DNA of 64,000 nucleotides from Ananas comosus (GCF_001540865.1 NC_033642.1:3243365-3307364), one strand, 5' to 3'. Counted from the stretch's first letter, positions 12,301-24,172 are shown. Numbers and translations: made by a program. Notes: generated from the letters alone by a model not told the origin.

Positions 12301-15300
12301 GGGGGGCTTCAGATGTTTGATCGAAGAGGTCTTCTTGTGGGGGGAGTGAAAGGCGAGGAGTCCGGGTGGAGCGAAGGCGGGCGACGTAAGGTGCTTGCTT
12401 AGGTGGGGTGAGGGGGATGAAAAAGAGATGCCTATACGACTTTCTAAATGATCATTTACATTTGATTTATCTTATATTCCTTTTTTTTTCTCAATATTTA
12501 TCTTCCCATCCATTTCTCTTATTTCATTTGTTATTAATTCTCCATATTAATCACCCTAATTAAGTTCAAAATTTAATTTTAGATAACGGAGTGACTTTAC
12601 AATTATGCAGATTTAGCAATAATGATTTATGAAATGTGTAAGTAATTAATGTTTTTTTCTTTTTTAGCAATGTTTAATTAGCAATTGTTCTCATTTATAT
12701 CTAAAAATAAAAGTAAGAGATATGATAAGAGAAGGCGTAGGAAGAAGAAACATTTCACATTAATTAAAAAATAATGAGTCCCACTACTCACAAATTAAGA
12801 TAACTTTTAAATATAACGTAAGAGAGATGAAAAGAGAAACCGTAGGAAGAGGAAGAAACATTGTGGATTTATTATGTTTGGTTCGGTTCAAAGTGGGTTA
12901 TTATTTTTTAGAGAATTGATTTGGCTCAAAGTGGGTTTTTATTTTCTATCTATTAACCTAAGAATGAAGGGTTTCTTGCCATGTGGCAAGAAGCATTGTG
13001 GATTCATTATGTTTAATAGATATTATAATATATCTAATAATACTAAATCAAAATTATTTTATATTTATGCTAATTTACAAATTATAGATTGGAATAGGAA
13101 CATCTTAAGTAATTCTAGACTACATTAGCTTGTTCACAAGATTAGATTAGACTAAATCAGGTTACGAAACTTAAATATAAAATGAGTTAGATTAGATTCA
13201 ATATTAGATTAAATAAGATAATTTTAGGTTAGAATTTTTATACTAGTTTAGCTTAATTTAGGTAATTTGGAATTACGTAAATCGAATTTAAATTAGTTAT
13301 ATTCTATTAATACTCCAATTGATAATTGTAGATTAGATTTGATTAGGTTTTGTAATTATAAATTAGAATAAGATAAATTTAAATATATGTTATATTAGAT
13401 TCTAGATTAGATTAGATTAGATTAGATTTTGACTGGATTTTATAGATTAGATTAGGTAATTCTAGGTCGGATTAGATTAGATTCTAGAATAGAGAAATTG
13501 GAGTCATTAGATAACTAAATTATCATTAGATAACTAAATTAAAGAAAAGGGAGAAATGGGAATAAAAGTTGACAAAAAAACAAATTAGTGATAAGATAGT
13601 GTGATTTAGTTATCATGAACTCTAAAACCCTAAATAACAAATCACAACAAAAAGAAACCAAAAAAATCCTAATTACCAAATTAAAAAAAACCAAGAAAAA
13701 AAAACGCGGCATGATACCGTGCTGCGATACCAGTTGGGTATTGCGGCACGGGGGTTCTTGCGAGACGCCCCCATACCATGCCGCCCTATGCCATATGGCA
13801 CGGGCGGCTGTATGGCAACGAGCGGCTCTTGAAACCCTGCCACCAAGCTTCTAGTTTATTTAATTTCCTCCTATTTAATTTAAGTCCACCTCTTGGGCCT
13901 ATTAGAAAAAGCTTTGAGTCTAGACGCGAGGGGGAGTGTTGAATATAAATATTAAAAATACCGATCTCTTGTAGCTTAGCTTGTGGAGAAAATGATTGTT
14001 TCTTATTATTTAACATCGAGACTTTTTGATAGATTCAAGACGTGAACTTGAATTAAATTGAAGGAAATTAAATGAGACTAGGGTCCCGGGGGATTCGAAC
14101 TCAGGGTTTCCTGTGCTGATACCATGTTAAATAATATGAAACAACCGTTTTTCTCTAGAAGCTTTAGTTACCAGAGAACGATGTTTTTAATGTTTGTTTT
14201 CAGCACTACTGCTGTAATACATGTAATTGACCTTCCGATTTAAATTGTGATAAACTTCCTTGTTCGTAATTATGCATCTATGCATGCCTGTAATTTGCTT
14301 AAAGAATTGGTAAGTGTGCATCCGAGTATCGATCAACATTAAAGATGCTCAAGGGGTGTCGAAAGAGGGACATAATAGCCATTAAAATGCATGAAAGATC
14401 ATTAAAGCTGTGTATTCCTAAATAAGGCTTCAGAAGGAATCTGATAACTTGAGCATCTTTAATATGTTTGGGATTATGATCCAGGGAAATGGTGTTGCTC
14501 ATTCAATTTGTGTATTTAAAATACTCAATTTAAACTGGCTAGTCCAATCTGTGTTTGGCTTAAACTAGTCTCAATAAGGGCAGGTTTACTTCAGTCAATT
14601 TGTTCATAGCTATTGTGCTGGTTGATTTGAAGCTTAGTCATCTTACTTTACCTACAATTTCCGCTTCCTTTGATCTTATTTTTATAGTTGTCCAGTGTCA
14701 TGCACTATTCTGCCATCTAGGGAAGGATTTCCACAATGATTATTGGCCATACATCATGAGGGCAGTTACCTTGTTCCTAATGTTACCCTGGCATTTGACT
14801 GCGGTTTGTTGGTCCCTCAAAGCTACTACCATGAACACTGTGACTTATGCTCCTAAAGCAACCTGTGATTAGCTGTGGCCTTTAGTAGCTGTCACTAAGC
14901 CCCAAGTATGTCAACCTTCAAGCCTATTAATGCTGAATGATCAGTTGTTGGTGTCACGCCCCGGGACCCAGCGGAAGCCCACACGACGCATGTCCTGACC
15001 CGCCATATGCCTACAACATATAAGGCGTTTACAACAATGCGAAGAATAGAACGAGGAAAAGAAAGTATCTAGTAGGTTATCAGAGCATACAACAACTAAA
15101 TTCTAATAACAAAAAGAAGAAATAAAACTGAACAACTATCATAAACCATAAGTAAATCATACATCTATGGTCCAAGAACATAATGCTAGATACAAAAATG
15201 GTGGTCTCTATACATAGGGTACAAAAATATCTCTCCAATAAATACAAAAAGAGAGATGACCATCTAGTACAATCACCACTCTGTCTAGCTAGGGGCAACT

Positions 15301-18300
15301 CCCTTGCCGTAGTCCCTAGCCTCACCCGGTGTGGAAGGCTCTGTAAACAAAAACATCAACATAGAGGGCGTGAGAACTATTAAACAATAGTTCCCAGTGG
15401 GTAAGCCGCCGACATCAGCGAAATATACCACTAAGCTATAGAAGCAAAAGTAATAAAAGGAGACTGAAATAAACAACATGAATAGTTAATAATTATAATT
15501 TGCTAAGCTACTATGCCTCAAATAAGCATTATGTTCATCAAGAAATATTACTACTCTAGCATGAATGAGTATGTCCATTACATGTCCACTAATATGCACT
15601 AGGCATGTCCAATATGTCCAATAGTATGCACTAAGCATGTCCAGGGAATCCAACTACTATATACTATCTAGTAGTGATTGTCACATTAATGGTTTAAATG
15701 TCATTATCCAATCTCAACTTAGGACCTACACAAGTATAGTCCAGCTTGTATCGTACCTAATGGCTCGTGGTAGTCCAACATTCCCCTGCAAGGAATGAGC
15801 CTGTCCCACGCCAACCCAGTAGGCACCGAATCCCACACGGGCGAGTAAATATCGCATAGGCCAACTCCGGAGTGCCGGTTTGTGGGGAGTGACTCTCATA
15901 AGCATGTGCGAATGAGCACAAATGACAAGTAAGCATGATCAACATCTCAAGTACACGGTCTTCATGTCTCCAACATGGTATGAATACTAGCAACCCAAAG
16001 TCTAGTTCTATGTCATAGTGTAGAGGTTTAATTTATGAATACTAGCAACCCAAAGTCTAGTTCTATGTCATAGTGTAGAGGTTTAATTGTTTACTAAGTC
16101 CAATGCCCCTTTATGACATTATGGTTTACTATGTCAAGTATATGTTCTATGTACATAAGCATACAAAAACTTGTCATTTTACAAAAGATAACATGATTTC
16201 TAGCATAGAACAAGAATGCCACTTCACATGCAAGCTATTGTGCGTTTCTCTCTCTACTACATAGAGGCTATGAAAACATGATACATAACATATGCATTTT
16301 AAGCATTCTAAAATTCATTTATGCCCTATCTAGCATGAATATACATGATTTTCCATTTTACAATAAAGAATATAGCATAGGGGGAGTTCACCCATTTCGG
16401 TGAGGTCAAACCCACCGAGAACTCCTCGTATCCGTTTCGTTTGTGCGAACGAAGGTGTCCACTAGTCTGCTAGCTTCCTAAAGAAAATTCTAAGAGGGTT
16501 AGGGGCAATGAACGAACACCCCATAAGCTAATCTTTAATCAACCCATAAAAAGGTCAAAATTCACCTTGAATGGTAGAAAACCCTCCCAAATTTCAAATG
16601 AGAGCTAGAGTACTTCTATTCCAACCTAGAAGAAGGTTCTACACCTATCAATTTAACCCCAAAGGCCACAAATCAAAAACTCCCAAAAGAAACCCTAAGT
16701 TTCTTATATCTAGGTTTCATCACAAAAATCCCACAAAACATGATCTAAAGAGTACATTAAGGTTACTAACCTCTCTACAAGCTCCAAACCAAGCTTGAAA
16801 TGAGCTAGGGTTGAAGATCTTTCCTCCAAGCAAGCTCCAATCCTCAATCCAAGGCTTCTCCAAAGTGGCCAAACCAACATAAAGTAAGGAGAAGCAAAAA
16901 GAGAAGATCAAACCAAGCTAAATCACAAGAAAAAGGGAGAAAATCAAGAGAGGGGAGCTACCTTTCTTCTCCACGGTTTAGGGCTCAAGAGAGCCTTCAA
17001 AGAGCTATGGGGATATATATAGAGATGTAACAATCTCAAAAAGACCCCTAGAAAATGTGCAGACTGCATCTGCACTGCGTACCGGTACGCAGGCTGGATT
17101 ACCGGTACCCCGCAGCTGCTCGCGCAAACCCGAGCCTCGGTCAAGCGAGAAAACACTCGGTACCGGCACCCGCGCGATACAGTACCAGTACCAGGTCCAG
17201 TATCGGTACTCGGGCGATGCAGTACCGGTACTCTGGCTCGCAGAGCTCAAACCCGAGAGCACTCTTCTCGGGTGCACGACGCGGTTCCGGTACCCCTTCC
17301 CTGGTACCGGTATCCAGCATCCCAAAACCTACAATTTGAAAGTTTTGGTCCTCGCTCCTCGAGACGCGAGTTATAGGTCGGAACACAGTCAACGACCCTC
17401 CAGAAAACCTGAAAAAGCTCAGAACACTGATCAAACACTCGAACCTTGCAATTTGCTAAAGTTCAGTGTGTTACAGTTGGCAATGTCCTTTGCTTGTTAA
17501 GGAACTTAAGAGTTTTTTCTGCGATAGTTGTATTTTGGTCTCTTTCTTCATGTCGGTCCAATTTGTCCTGACTGGACCAGGTCAAGTTGGAGAGGTCTGA
17601 GTCCTAATTCTAGATTCCTATAGTAGACCTATACCTAATTGGAGAATGAGCTGCAGCTGTGAAAACGAACCAACAGATTGGTTGATAGCGGGCTTGTGTT
17701 TCTAGCTATGCAAGTTTTCTGGACTTCATCCGTTTTACTGAAATGTCTAAATCAAGCTAAAATTGTAGGGGGGTGTTGCTACGCAAGTTTTCTGGACTTC
17801 ATCAGTTTCCGTGAAATGTCTGAATCAAGCTAAAGACCTATAGGGAATGCTTAAGTTTTTATGTCGCTTTAGCATGTCTAGTTAGTTTAAAAAGTTGTTT
17901 TATCGTTATTTATAGAATTGTTCTTTGTGTTTTGAATGCTACATTTTGTATACAGGAATACAATATTCATGTCCTCTTTGGGAAAAGGGTCTGGTTGATA
18001 CTTCTTCACTAGAAATTGATTGTTACAGCACTTATGTCCAACGTAAAGTGATAATGGTTCTTTTTTTTCATTGTTGTTTTAATTGCATTATTTTTCTTAC
18101 TAGTTCTTTTTCATTTATTGGTAGGCCGTCAAACAGGAAAGCTACATGTGGGCGTATATCTATGATGCCTATTGGTACACCAAGAGTGCCATATAGAACT
18201 CCTGGTGAAGGAACTTGGCAGTGGGTTGACCTGTGGAATGCCTTAGTAAGATGCGAAAATCTATAATAGAATATCTGTTAGTTATCTCAGTGTTAGTGTA

Positions 18301-18702
18301 CATCAATGTCACTAAAGATCTTGATGTGCAGTATCGAGAACGAGTTATCTTTATTGGGCAACATATTGATGAAGAGTTTAGCAACCAAGTGTTGGCAACG
18401 ATGCTCTACCTTGATAGTATCGAGTCTTCAAAAAAGTTGTATTTGTACATCAATGGTCCAGGAGGAGATGTGAGTACTCCAGTGTTGTCTTAGTTCTCTA
18501 ATCTGATTTTGTTCTATGCATTGTTTGGATACTACAGTCATTTGGCTTCAAAATCCTTTAAGCGCTTTCAACGAGCCTTTTGCTAGTTAGGGGATGTAGT
18601 TTCACTAAATTTGTTTTCTAAATTTTTACCTTATGTTTCTAGTTTTTCTCCATGTACGAATACTCTTCACATGGTTTCTATTTTTAAATCCTCTTTGTAA
18701 CT

Positions 18703-18737
<35 letters not shown>

Positions 18738-21719
18738 CTAGGCTGCTATACTATTGGTAGCACGGACGCCTTCGTGCTACCAAGTTGTTTTCAATGATGC
18801 CGCTCAATAGTGTAGATCAAGTCTAACGAAGCCGCATCATCGAAAACAACTTGGTAGATCAAGTCTAACGAAGCCGATCGTCGATTTGGAAGCCGCATCA
18901 TCGAAAACAACTTGGTAGCACGGAAGCCTCCGTGCTACTGATAGTATAGCAGCTGGACTCATATAGAGCTAGGCTGCTATTCTATCGGTAGCACGGACGC
19001 CTTCGTGCTACCAAGTTGTTTTCAATGATGTCGCTTCCAAATCGACGATCGGCTCCGTTAGACTTAGATCTACATTATTGAAGGTATTTGGAAACTAAAT
19101 TTCATAATTTTTCGGTATCATTTACCTATCAAACGAGTAGTCTAAAAATGAACGGCTGAAAATAAAAATCTCATAAAAAATGATGATAGAAGACTTGAAT
19201 TTAAGATCAGAGGTACTAATCTTACTCCAAATAGTAAAAAGAATTTTCTATAAAAATTTCATTTGATTTGGATTGCTTTACACCGTTAAATTTACAAATG
19301 CATCACATCTACCATTAAAATTGTCAATTTTGAGACCTTTTGATCACTAGCCAAATGATGTCGAAAAATTCTGAAATTTAGTTTCCAAATACTTTCAATA
19401 GTGTAGATGAAGTCTAACGAAGCCGATCGTCGATTTGGAAGTCGCATCATCGAAAACAACTTGGTAGCACGGAAGCCTCCGTGCTACTGATAGTATAGCA
19501 GCCGGACTCTATATATATATATATATATTCAATTTTCCTATATTTTCAGAATATTCGAACGTAATGCTGTTGGATTCTCAGGGTCTAATTTTTTACTATA
19601 TGACTAAAATATACTAACATCTAAGGCATCCGAGATGATTAACCATTGAGTTACAAAATTAATATAATTTAAGTTGCCGGCTGCCAATATAGACTTTGGT
19701 CGGTCGGTTGGAGGATATGTAACACTGACGAGGGTTCTTTGGAAGTCAACAAACAACTACTGTCTGCTATTTTTGAATCTGCTTTAGTTTAATCTAAGAC
19801 ATCAATCAGATGGGAATTCTAGTGTAAGAAATGAGTCAGATGGCAACTTGCCATGAAATCCATAGATGAATAGGAGGCTTCTTGCTAATTGGACTCATAA
19901 CCAAGTTGCAATTACTCTAAATATGAGATTAATCTAGGTAGGGAAGAAAGATGATAGCGTCAGTGTTGCTTGCTCTGTAGCAAAAAAAAGCGCCAGATGA
20001 CCAAATATCTATTATATTGCCATCTTTGATTTTCTCTGTTGAAGATCATACCTTTGTGAATCTAATCATTCACTTAGCTTGACATAATAATTTTGTAGCT
20101 TACACCAAGCATGGCTATCTATGACACCATGCAAAGTTTGAAAAGTGCAGTCGCCACCCAGTGTGTTGGCTATGCATATAACCTAGCAGGATTTCTTCTC
20201 GCAGCTGGAGAGAAGGTATGTGCTTTTCAATTTTATTTGTAGACCTTGTGCTAACTAAGGCTATCTTATTTGAATCTATTATTTCTTCGAATAATATATT
20301 TTTTTTCTTGTGTCATATGAAGGGTAGCCGTGTTGCTATGCCTCTTTCTCGGATTGCACTGCAGTCGCCTGCTGGAGCAGCTCGTGGCCAGGTTTTTATT
20401 CTCAACTGCAATTATTGACCCAACTCTTTCACAAGTTGCTGTATTTTACTGATCATTTCTTTTGGATGCACTATTTGGTATGCCTTTTTTTTTCGTAGGC
20501 TGATGATATTCGTAATGAAGCAAATGAGCTACTTCGAATTCGAGACTACCTATTTGGTGAATTGGCAAAGAAGACTGGTCAACCTGTTGAAAAAGTATGG
20601 TTCCATAGTTCTTAGGGCTAGTTTGGCATTGTTGCGTTTTTTTTTTTTTTTTTTTGAGAAAACTTCAAATACCACCCCTGTGGTTTTGCAATTTCTCACT
20701 TTGATACCCTATGGTTTAAAGTGTATCGATTTAGTACCTTGTGGTTTTATTTTTCTCTTTTTATAATCCCTTCCACTAATTTTTTTCGTTAAATCAATGA
20801 CAAAGTTAAAACTAAAAGGTACTAAAGTGAATATTTGATAAACCTAGGTGGGGTATTTAAAGTTTTTTATATATAATTTAATGAAATATTAACGGAGGAA
20901 CTGATGAAAAGAGAAAAATGAAACCACAGGGTACTAAATTAATACACTTTAAACCATAGTAGGGTATTAAAGTGAGAAAGTGCGAAACCACGGGTGGTAT
21001 TTGAAGTTTGCCCTTTTTTTTTGTTTTTATAAACGAAAATTATTTATGATGTGAAGTGTCGGTGTGGACTTTTCCTTCGCTTGCATTGGTGATTAGCTTG
21101 GAGTTGCAGTGCAATAAAGTCAGATGCCAAGAAGCAAAAGAACTAAAATTAAAATAAATTAAAATAAAAGTTCCTTATATATTTTCATTTTCTATTGCCA
21201 AACATGTCCATTAGATGTATATGCTGCAATCACTCCTACCATCCACATGTCCACTTTGTTTTATAGAATATGTGTTTTAAAAGAAGAGTTAAAAGGGTGC
21301 AGTACCACCTTGTACTAGTATGTTAGTTTCTTCGGTATGCTTTCTATCTTCCGACTATCCAGTGCTCATGAAAACCGAGGTTGTTTGGTCATGCCTGGTT
21401 CTTGTTCAGCATTGTTGATTCACCACTAGGACTTTCGGTTCTAATGCCACTCCAGAGAAGTTTCTGTTGCATTCAATTTGTATTCTGACACCTGTTCATT
21501 TGATTGTCTTAAACTACGTTTATGGTCATATTGCTTTGCCCTCGGCTTTTAATCAACATGTATGTCCTTGTGATGCAGATCAACAAGGATCTGAGCCGGT
21601 TGAAACGATTCACAGCTCAAGAAGCCCTAGATTATGGACTTATTGACCGCATTCTACGACCTGCTCGTATCAAGGCCGATGCCCCGCGCAAAGAGAAAGC
21701 CGGGGCAGGGCTTGGCTAG
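6247..21719 (+). CDS. CLPR2: CLPR2, chloroplast Clp protease non-catalytic core subunit (9 exons)
   Basis: Exons: 6247-6323, 6428-6474, 6594-6666, 18125-18245, 18332-18469, 20099-20215, 20323-20391, 20499-20594, 21579-21719. All introns are GT-AG and the phases join without a break to give 292 residues; Arabidopsis CLPR2 has about 279. Residues 1 to about 70 are Ser/Pro-rich and look like a plastid transit peptide. The ClpP fold follows, with [12 protein letters not shown], the CLPR2-type [64 protein letters not shown] and [11 protein letters not shown]. At the ClpP triad positions Ser is Asn180, His is Gln205 and Asp aligns with Leu254, so it cannot be a peptidase. Known role: a structural subunit of the stromal ClpP/R ring that degrades plastid proteins with ClpC; it is essential in Arabidopsis. 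No nonsense codon or frameshift was seen, so the gene appears intact despite its large introns. Confidence 0.96.
6332..6377 (+). repeat. (CT)n microsatellite in CLPR2 intron 1
   Basis: About 23 CT units lie a few bases inside the donor site of the 104-bp first intron. Confidence 0.95.
8421..9112. mobile_element. MITE-like element with GGGGCTCCAACAAAAC inverted ends
   Basis: The left arm (AAAAAAAATTCAATGG, GGGGCTCCAACAAAACAACA) is inverted on the right (TTTTGTTTTGTTGGAGCCCC, then CAACATTTTTTTTCC). Nested inverted motifs (GCGCCCATTCAGGAAGG and its partner near 9000-9045) extend the arms to about 120 bp. The middle is AT-rich and non-coding. Target duplication is unclear, so the superfamily is not assigned. 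Confidence 0.7.
9418..9689. mobile_element. Small MITE (about 270 bp) in CLPR2 intron 3
   Basis: The ends GGCCTAGTTTATAATGC (left) and GCATTACCAAACTAGGC (right) are inverted. Inner segments ATCTTATACTTTTTAAGTT and ACTTTCAGAGTATAAGAT are also inverted. No ORF. Target duplication not clear. Confidence 0.65.
9883..9934. repeat. Poly-T and poly-G homopolymer tracts
   Basis: Two T-runs are followed by a run of about 11 G. This is prone to slippage and sequencing error. Confidence 0.9.
10773..10851 (-). mobile_element. 79-bp LTR-like repeat with polypurine tract
   Basis: On the minus strand a polypurine tract, GACGTGAGGGGGAG, is followed directly by TGTTTAAGATAATAT and, 79 bp on, TTTTTAACA. This is the layout of an internal 3' end joined to a very short LTR. 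Similar 80-bp units lie at 10871, 13937 and 14125. It belongs to a miniature LTR-retrotransposon type; no coding sequence is linked. Confidence 0.5.
10871..10950 (+). mobile_element. 80-bp LTR-like repeat with degenerate primer-binding site
   Basis: It ends TTCATATTCTTTAACA and is followed by TTGTGTCGGAGTAGGAGG, a plausible mutated TGGTATCAGAG..GG primer-binding site. It is similar to the unit at 13937. Together they could be the two LTRs of a 3.1 kb non-coding element (10871-14015), but no flanking target duplication is seen. Confidence 0.45.
13937..14015 (+). mobile_element. 79-bp LTR-like repeat preceded by polypurine tract
   Basis: GACGCGAGGGGGAG precedes TGTTGAATATAAATATT, and the unit ends TTATTATTTAACA. 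This has the structure of a 3' LTR with its polypurine tract. Confidence 0.5.
14125..14200 (-). mobile_element. Inverted 80-bp LTR-like repeat with primer-binding site
   Basis: On the minus strand the unit ends ATATTATTTAACA and is followed immediately by TGGTATCAGCACAGG, close to the initiator-Met tRNA primer-binding site. Then comes GAGTTCGAATCC, which resembles a tRNA T-arm or B-box. It lies head-to-head with the unit at 13937. Confidence 0.5.
14947..17480 (-). mobile_element. Solo LTR (family B, 2524 bp) with GTTGG target duplication
   Basis: The LTR is 14952-17475. On the minus strand it starts TGTAACACACTGAAC and ends GTCCCGGGGCGTGACA. Exact GTTGG duplications flank it (14947-14951 and 17476-17480). 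No internal domain remains, so it arose by LTR-LTR recombination inside CLPR2 intron 3. Inside are a palindrome array (17076-17320), a hairpin (15371-15400) and a perfect 54-bp direct duplication starting at 15980 and 16034. ORFs in it are incidental. Confidence 0.93.
15980..16088. repeat. Two-copy 54-bp tandem duplication in solo LTR
   Basis: TATGAATACTAGCAACCC and the sequence after it repeat with a 54-base period and no evident mismatch. The single-copy equivalent lies in the sister LTR near 30840-30890, so the duplication is recent and private to this copy. Confidence 0.85.
18706..18738. repeat. (TA)n(GA)n microsatellite
   Basis: TATATATATATATA then GAGAGAGAGAGA, directly abutting the MITE terminus. 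Confidence 0.9.
18735..18960. mobile_element. Deletion derivative of long-TIR MITE (CLPR2 intron 5)
   Basis: It carries both termini of the element that follows at 18966 (GAGCTAGGCTGCTATACT..., ...GTATAGCAGCTGGACTC) but lacks most of the middle. The two are separated by five bases and are thus in tandem. (TA)n(GA)n lies on its left. Confidence 0.85.
18966..19509. mobile_element. Full-length long-TIR MITE (CLPR2 intron 5)
   Basis: A 544-bp element with arms of about 180 bp: GAGCTAGGCTGCTATTCTAT, CGGTAGCACGGACGCCTTCG, CTTCCAAATCGACGATCGGC, and inverted copies at 19380-19509. A (TA)n run follows directly (19510-19528). It is non-coding. Same structural family as 1704, 2385, 38258, 39077 and 39681. 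Confidence 0.9.
20659..21012. mobile_element. MITE with about 100-bp TIRs in CLPR2 intron 8
   Basis: The left arm (AAACTTCAAATACCACCCCT, GTGGTTTTGC, CTCACTTTGATACCCTATGG) is inverted on the right (CCATAGTAGGGTATTAAAGT ... GGGTGGTATTTGAAGTTTGC). T-runs flank both ends. About 354 bp, non-coding. Confidence 0.85.
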
Positions 21720-21960
21720 TTTAGTTTTTTGCTGCTGCATAAGCTCTCTTGATTCAGATAATGTTACTACTCTGTGCCAGCGCCACCCGACGCCGTCGAT
21801 GAACTTGTGAGAGACAGCATGTTTTACTTGCATGTAATTTGTTACTTCATGTCCTTTGACTAGTTTAGGAATGTGAGATTCTTGATGCTGTAATAGGGGG
21901 CCATTTATGAGGTTATAATTTACTGCAATTGCATTTGTAACCATACGAGAGGCCTTTAGT
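21720..21960 (+). other. CLPR2 3' UTR (approximate)
   Basis: The sequence after the TAG stop is not transposon-like. It is followed by T-rich and TGTAA-type segments (for example TGTAATAGG near 21889 and TTTGTAACC near 21935) compatible with plant polyadenylation signals. The cleavage site cannot be placed. Confidence 0.4.
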
Positions 21961-22080
21961 TTCTTTTTTGCCTATCTAGGCTTTATCTCCCATCCTTATT
22001 TTAGGATTTGCTAGAGTAATTATTATGGAAGAATCTTGGTACAGCCTCTGTGTTCAAAATTTATCTTCTTCTTTCAATTA

Positions 22081-22127
<47 letters not shown>
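22081..22127. repeat. (TTA)n microsatellite
   Basis: About 15 uninterrupted TTA/ATT units, followed by two poly-T runs at 22148-22177. Confidence 0.95.
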
Positions 22128-22189
22128 TTGAGTTGGTAGACATCCTTTTTTTTTTTACTTTTTTTTTTTTTTTTTCCTAAGTTTCAGGT

Positions 22190-24040
22190 CATGCCCATAG
22201 GCACAGGAGGAATTTTAGTTAGTGTTCTCTAATCCACGTTTTTTCTGTTTCTTCTGAAGACGAAGGGAAAAAAAAAAAAAATGGAGAGGCAGTTATTTTG
22301 CTAGGAGTACGACCTTCCTACCATTCTGCGTGATACTTGAATTATCCTGTAAGCAGTGGTACGTACTTTGCAGCAAATCTTCTTCTTTAATAGAAATTTA
22401 AGATAGGATTTGTACTGGACTAATCTAATTAAATCATATACTTACGTGGAGGTAAGGTAAAAGCAAGTAGGGTGATTTTAAAATAAAAAGATAATAATAA
22501 AATTTAGTAATCAATTAGCTTTGCTGTTGTTTAGCATACGGTCACTTTACCATTTTGCACTTCTTTGTTCACCATTAAGACCTGCGGCTTTTATTTCACC
22601 ATATCTATATTTTTATTTTAAATTAATATTGCTGCTTGCTGTCGCTTTTCACACACACATTTCTCTTGCCTTTTTGCATTCCTCTTATATTGGGAATTGG
22701 ACACATTGTCCCAAGTAGAGGGTAAGTTTGGTTTTTGATATGGCTGTAATAAATGCAATATAATTGTTAGAGATGTATGCATGTATTTGGAGATCCAGTA
22801 CGTACATGTAACAAAAGGGCTAAATAAACTTTTGTTATACCATGAATTTTGATTGAAAAAAGAAAAGACTATGATCCTGTTTGGATGTGTAGTAAAAAAA
22901 TTTTATAAAATTATATTTTGTGATTTTGGTCCGAATGAAATAGAGAATCCTGTGACTATAAAAAATTTCATAGCTTAATTATTTTAAACCGTTTGGATAC
23001 ACATTATATAATTTCACATAATCTCCAACAATTAAAATTGTAAATTATAAATTTTAAAATTTTAAAATTAAAACTAAAATAAAAATTTTAAAATTTGAAT
23101 TTTTAAAATTTAAAATTTTTAGGTTAAAACTTTAAAATTTAAAAATTAAAAATTGAACAATAAAATATAAAATTTAAAATTAAATATAAATTTTAATTTA
23201 AAAATCATAATTTAAAATATAAGTTTTAAAATTTTAAAATTTAAAAACTAAAATTTAAAGTTTAAAATTTAAAACTAAAAGTTAGAAATTCAAAATTAAA
23301 ATTTAAAAGCACACACATGTCATTGATTTGGTTGTCTTCAATTACTCGATCTGGAGCTACAACTTGATCTTTTGTATATCAACATGTCAAAATAAAATAA
23401 AAGCCATCTCCAATACAGAGTCTTTAATTTAAATAAATTTAAAATTATAGATTTGTGCATACACTTTATATATCACATGTCAAAATAAAATAAATAGGTT
23501 ACTATCCATAATCATCATCCATATGTTTCTCATACATCACAAGCACAATAAATCAATTTTCGGTATTCAAATAAATTATTTACCAATAATTCGAAAAACA
23601 ACCATGTGATCAAATCACCAAAACGGATCGACCATATCAATCACTTATGTTAATTTATTAGTTCATTCACATAATTTTGATAAAAATTTAATCCGCAAAA
23701 AAAAGCTACTCAATCCCATCAAAAATTCACATCTCATGTGAAAAAGTTAAAAAAGATTAAAACCAAATTGATCTCACCAAATTGGTATTTTAAATAAAAT
23801 TTGATCTCATCAAAATTTAAAATGAAAAAAAGAAAAAATTAAAAATTTTGTACAAACTGCTATAGTAGCATTTGTGTGGGCTGTACAGTAAATTGTTTTG
23901 GAATACAATAGATATAATTATAGAAAAATTAATTGATCAAAATTTATGATTTTTCAAATGTGGTAAAATGATCTATTAATTATTCAACTAATGAAGAATG
24001 ATTTAAAATATCTAAATATATAATTTTAATCTTAAAAACC
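22190..24040. other. AT-rich intergenic spacer with low-complexity block
   Basis: No gene was found. From about 22990 to 23310 the sequence is almost entirely short permutations of AAAATTTTAAAATT, which looks like slippage-derived low-complexity DNA. The remainder is AT-rich unique sequence. Confidence 0.6.
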
Positions 24041-24065
24041 ATAAGGGTGGATCTAATACCACTGT
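24041..24065 (-). mobile_element. LTR end and primer-binding-site relic (copia-like)
   Basis: On the minus strand CAATCCTAACA is followed by GTGGTATTAGATCCACC, resembling an LTR 3' end plus an initiator-Met tRNA primer-binding site. The presumed LTR would extend rightward, broken by the CACTA element and the TRIM. No protein motif confirms it. Confidence 0.35.
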
Positions 24066-24172
24066 TAGGATTGTGTACGATAAAAACACAGTAGAAAAGA
24101 AAATCAAACAAATTTGATTTTAAAAACTCGAGATCCAATCTAAAAAACCACGCAAAATAGGATCCCTCATAT

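Larger units (their letters stand above)
6667..18124 (+). other. CLPR2 intron 3, about 11.5 kb
   Basis: The donor is GAG|GTAACA at 6666/6667 and the acceptor TTGGTAG|G at 18124/18125. The split codon (AG + G) restores Arg. The intron contains a GGGGCTCC MITE, a small MITE, short-LTR relics, a 2.5 kb solo LTR, poly-T/poly-G tracts and long AT-rich stretches (11140-12260, 13130-13500 with repeated GATTAGATTA). No coding ORF in it looks real. The other introns are 86-1629 bp. Confidence 0.9.

Noticed and set aside
14095..14150. tRNA or SINE (GAGTTCGAATCC on the minus strand)
   Set aside because: Only a T-arm-like box is present and no cloverleaf can be built. The LTR plus primer-binding-site reading fits better.
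17057..17500. 147-codon frame and overlapping frames on both strands
   Set aside because: All lie in the GTACCGGTAC palindrome array of a solo LTR, where symmetry opens several frames at once.
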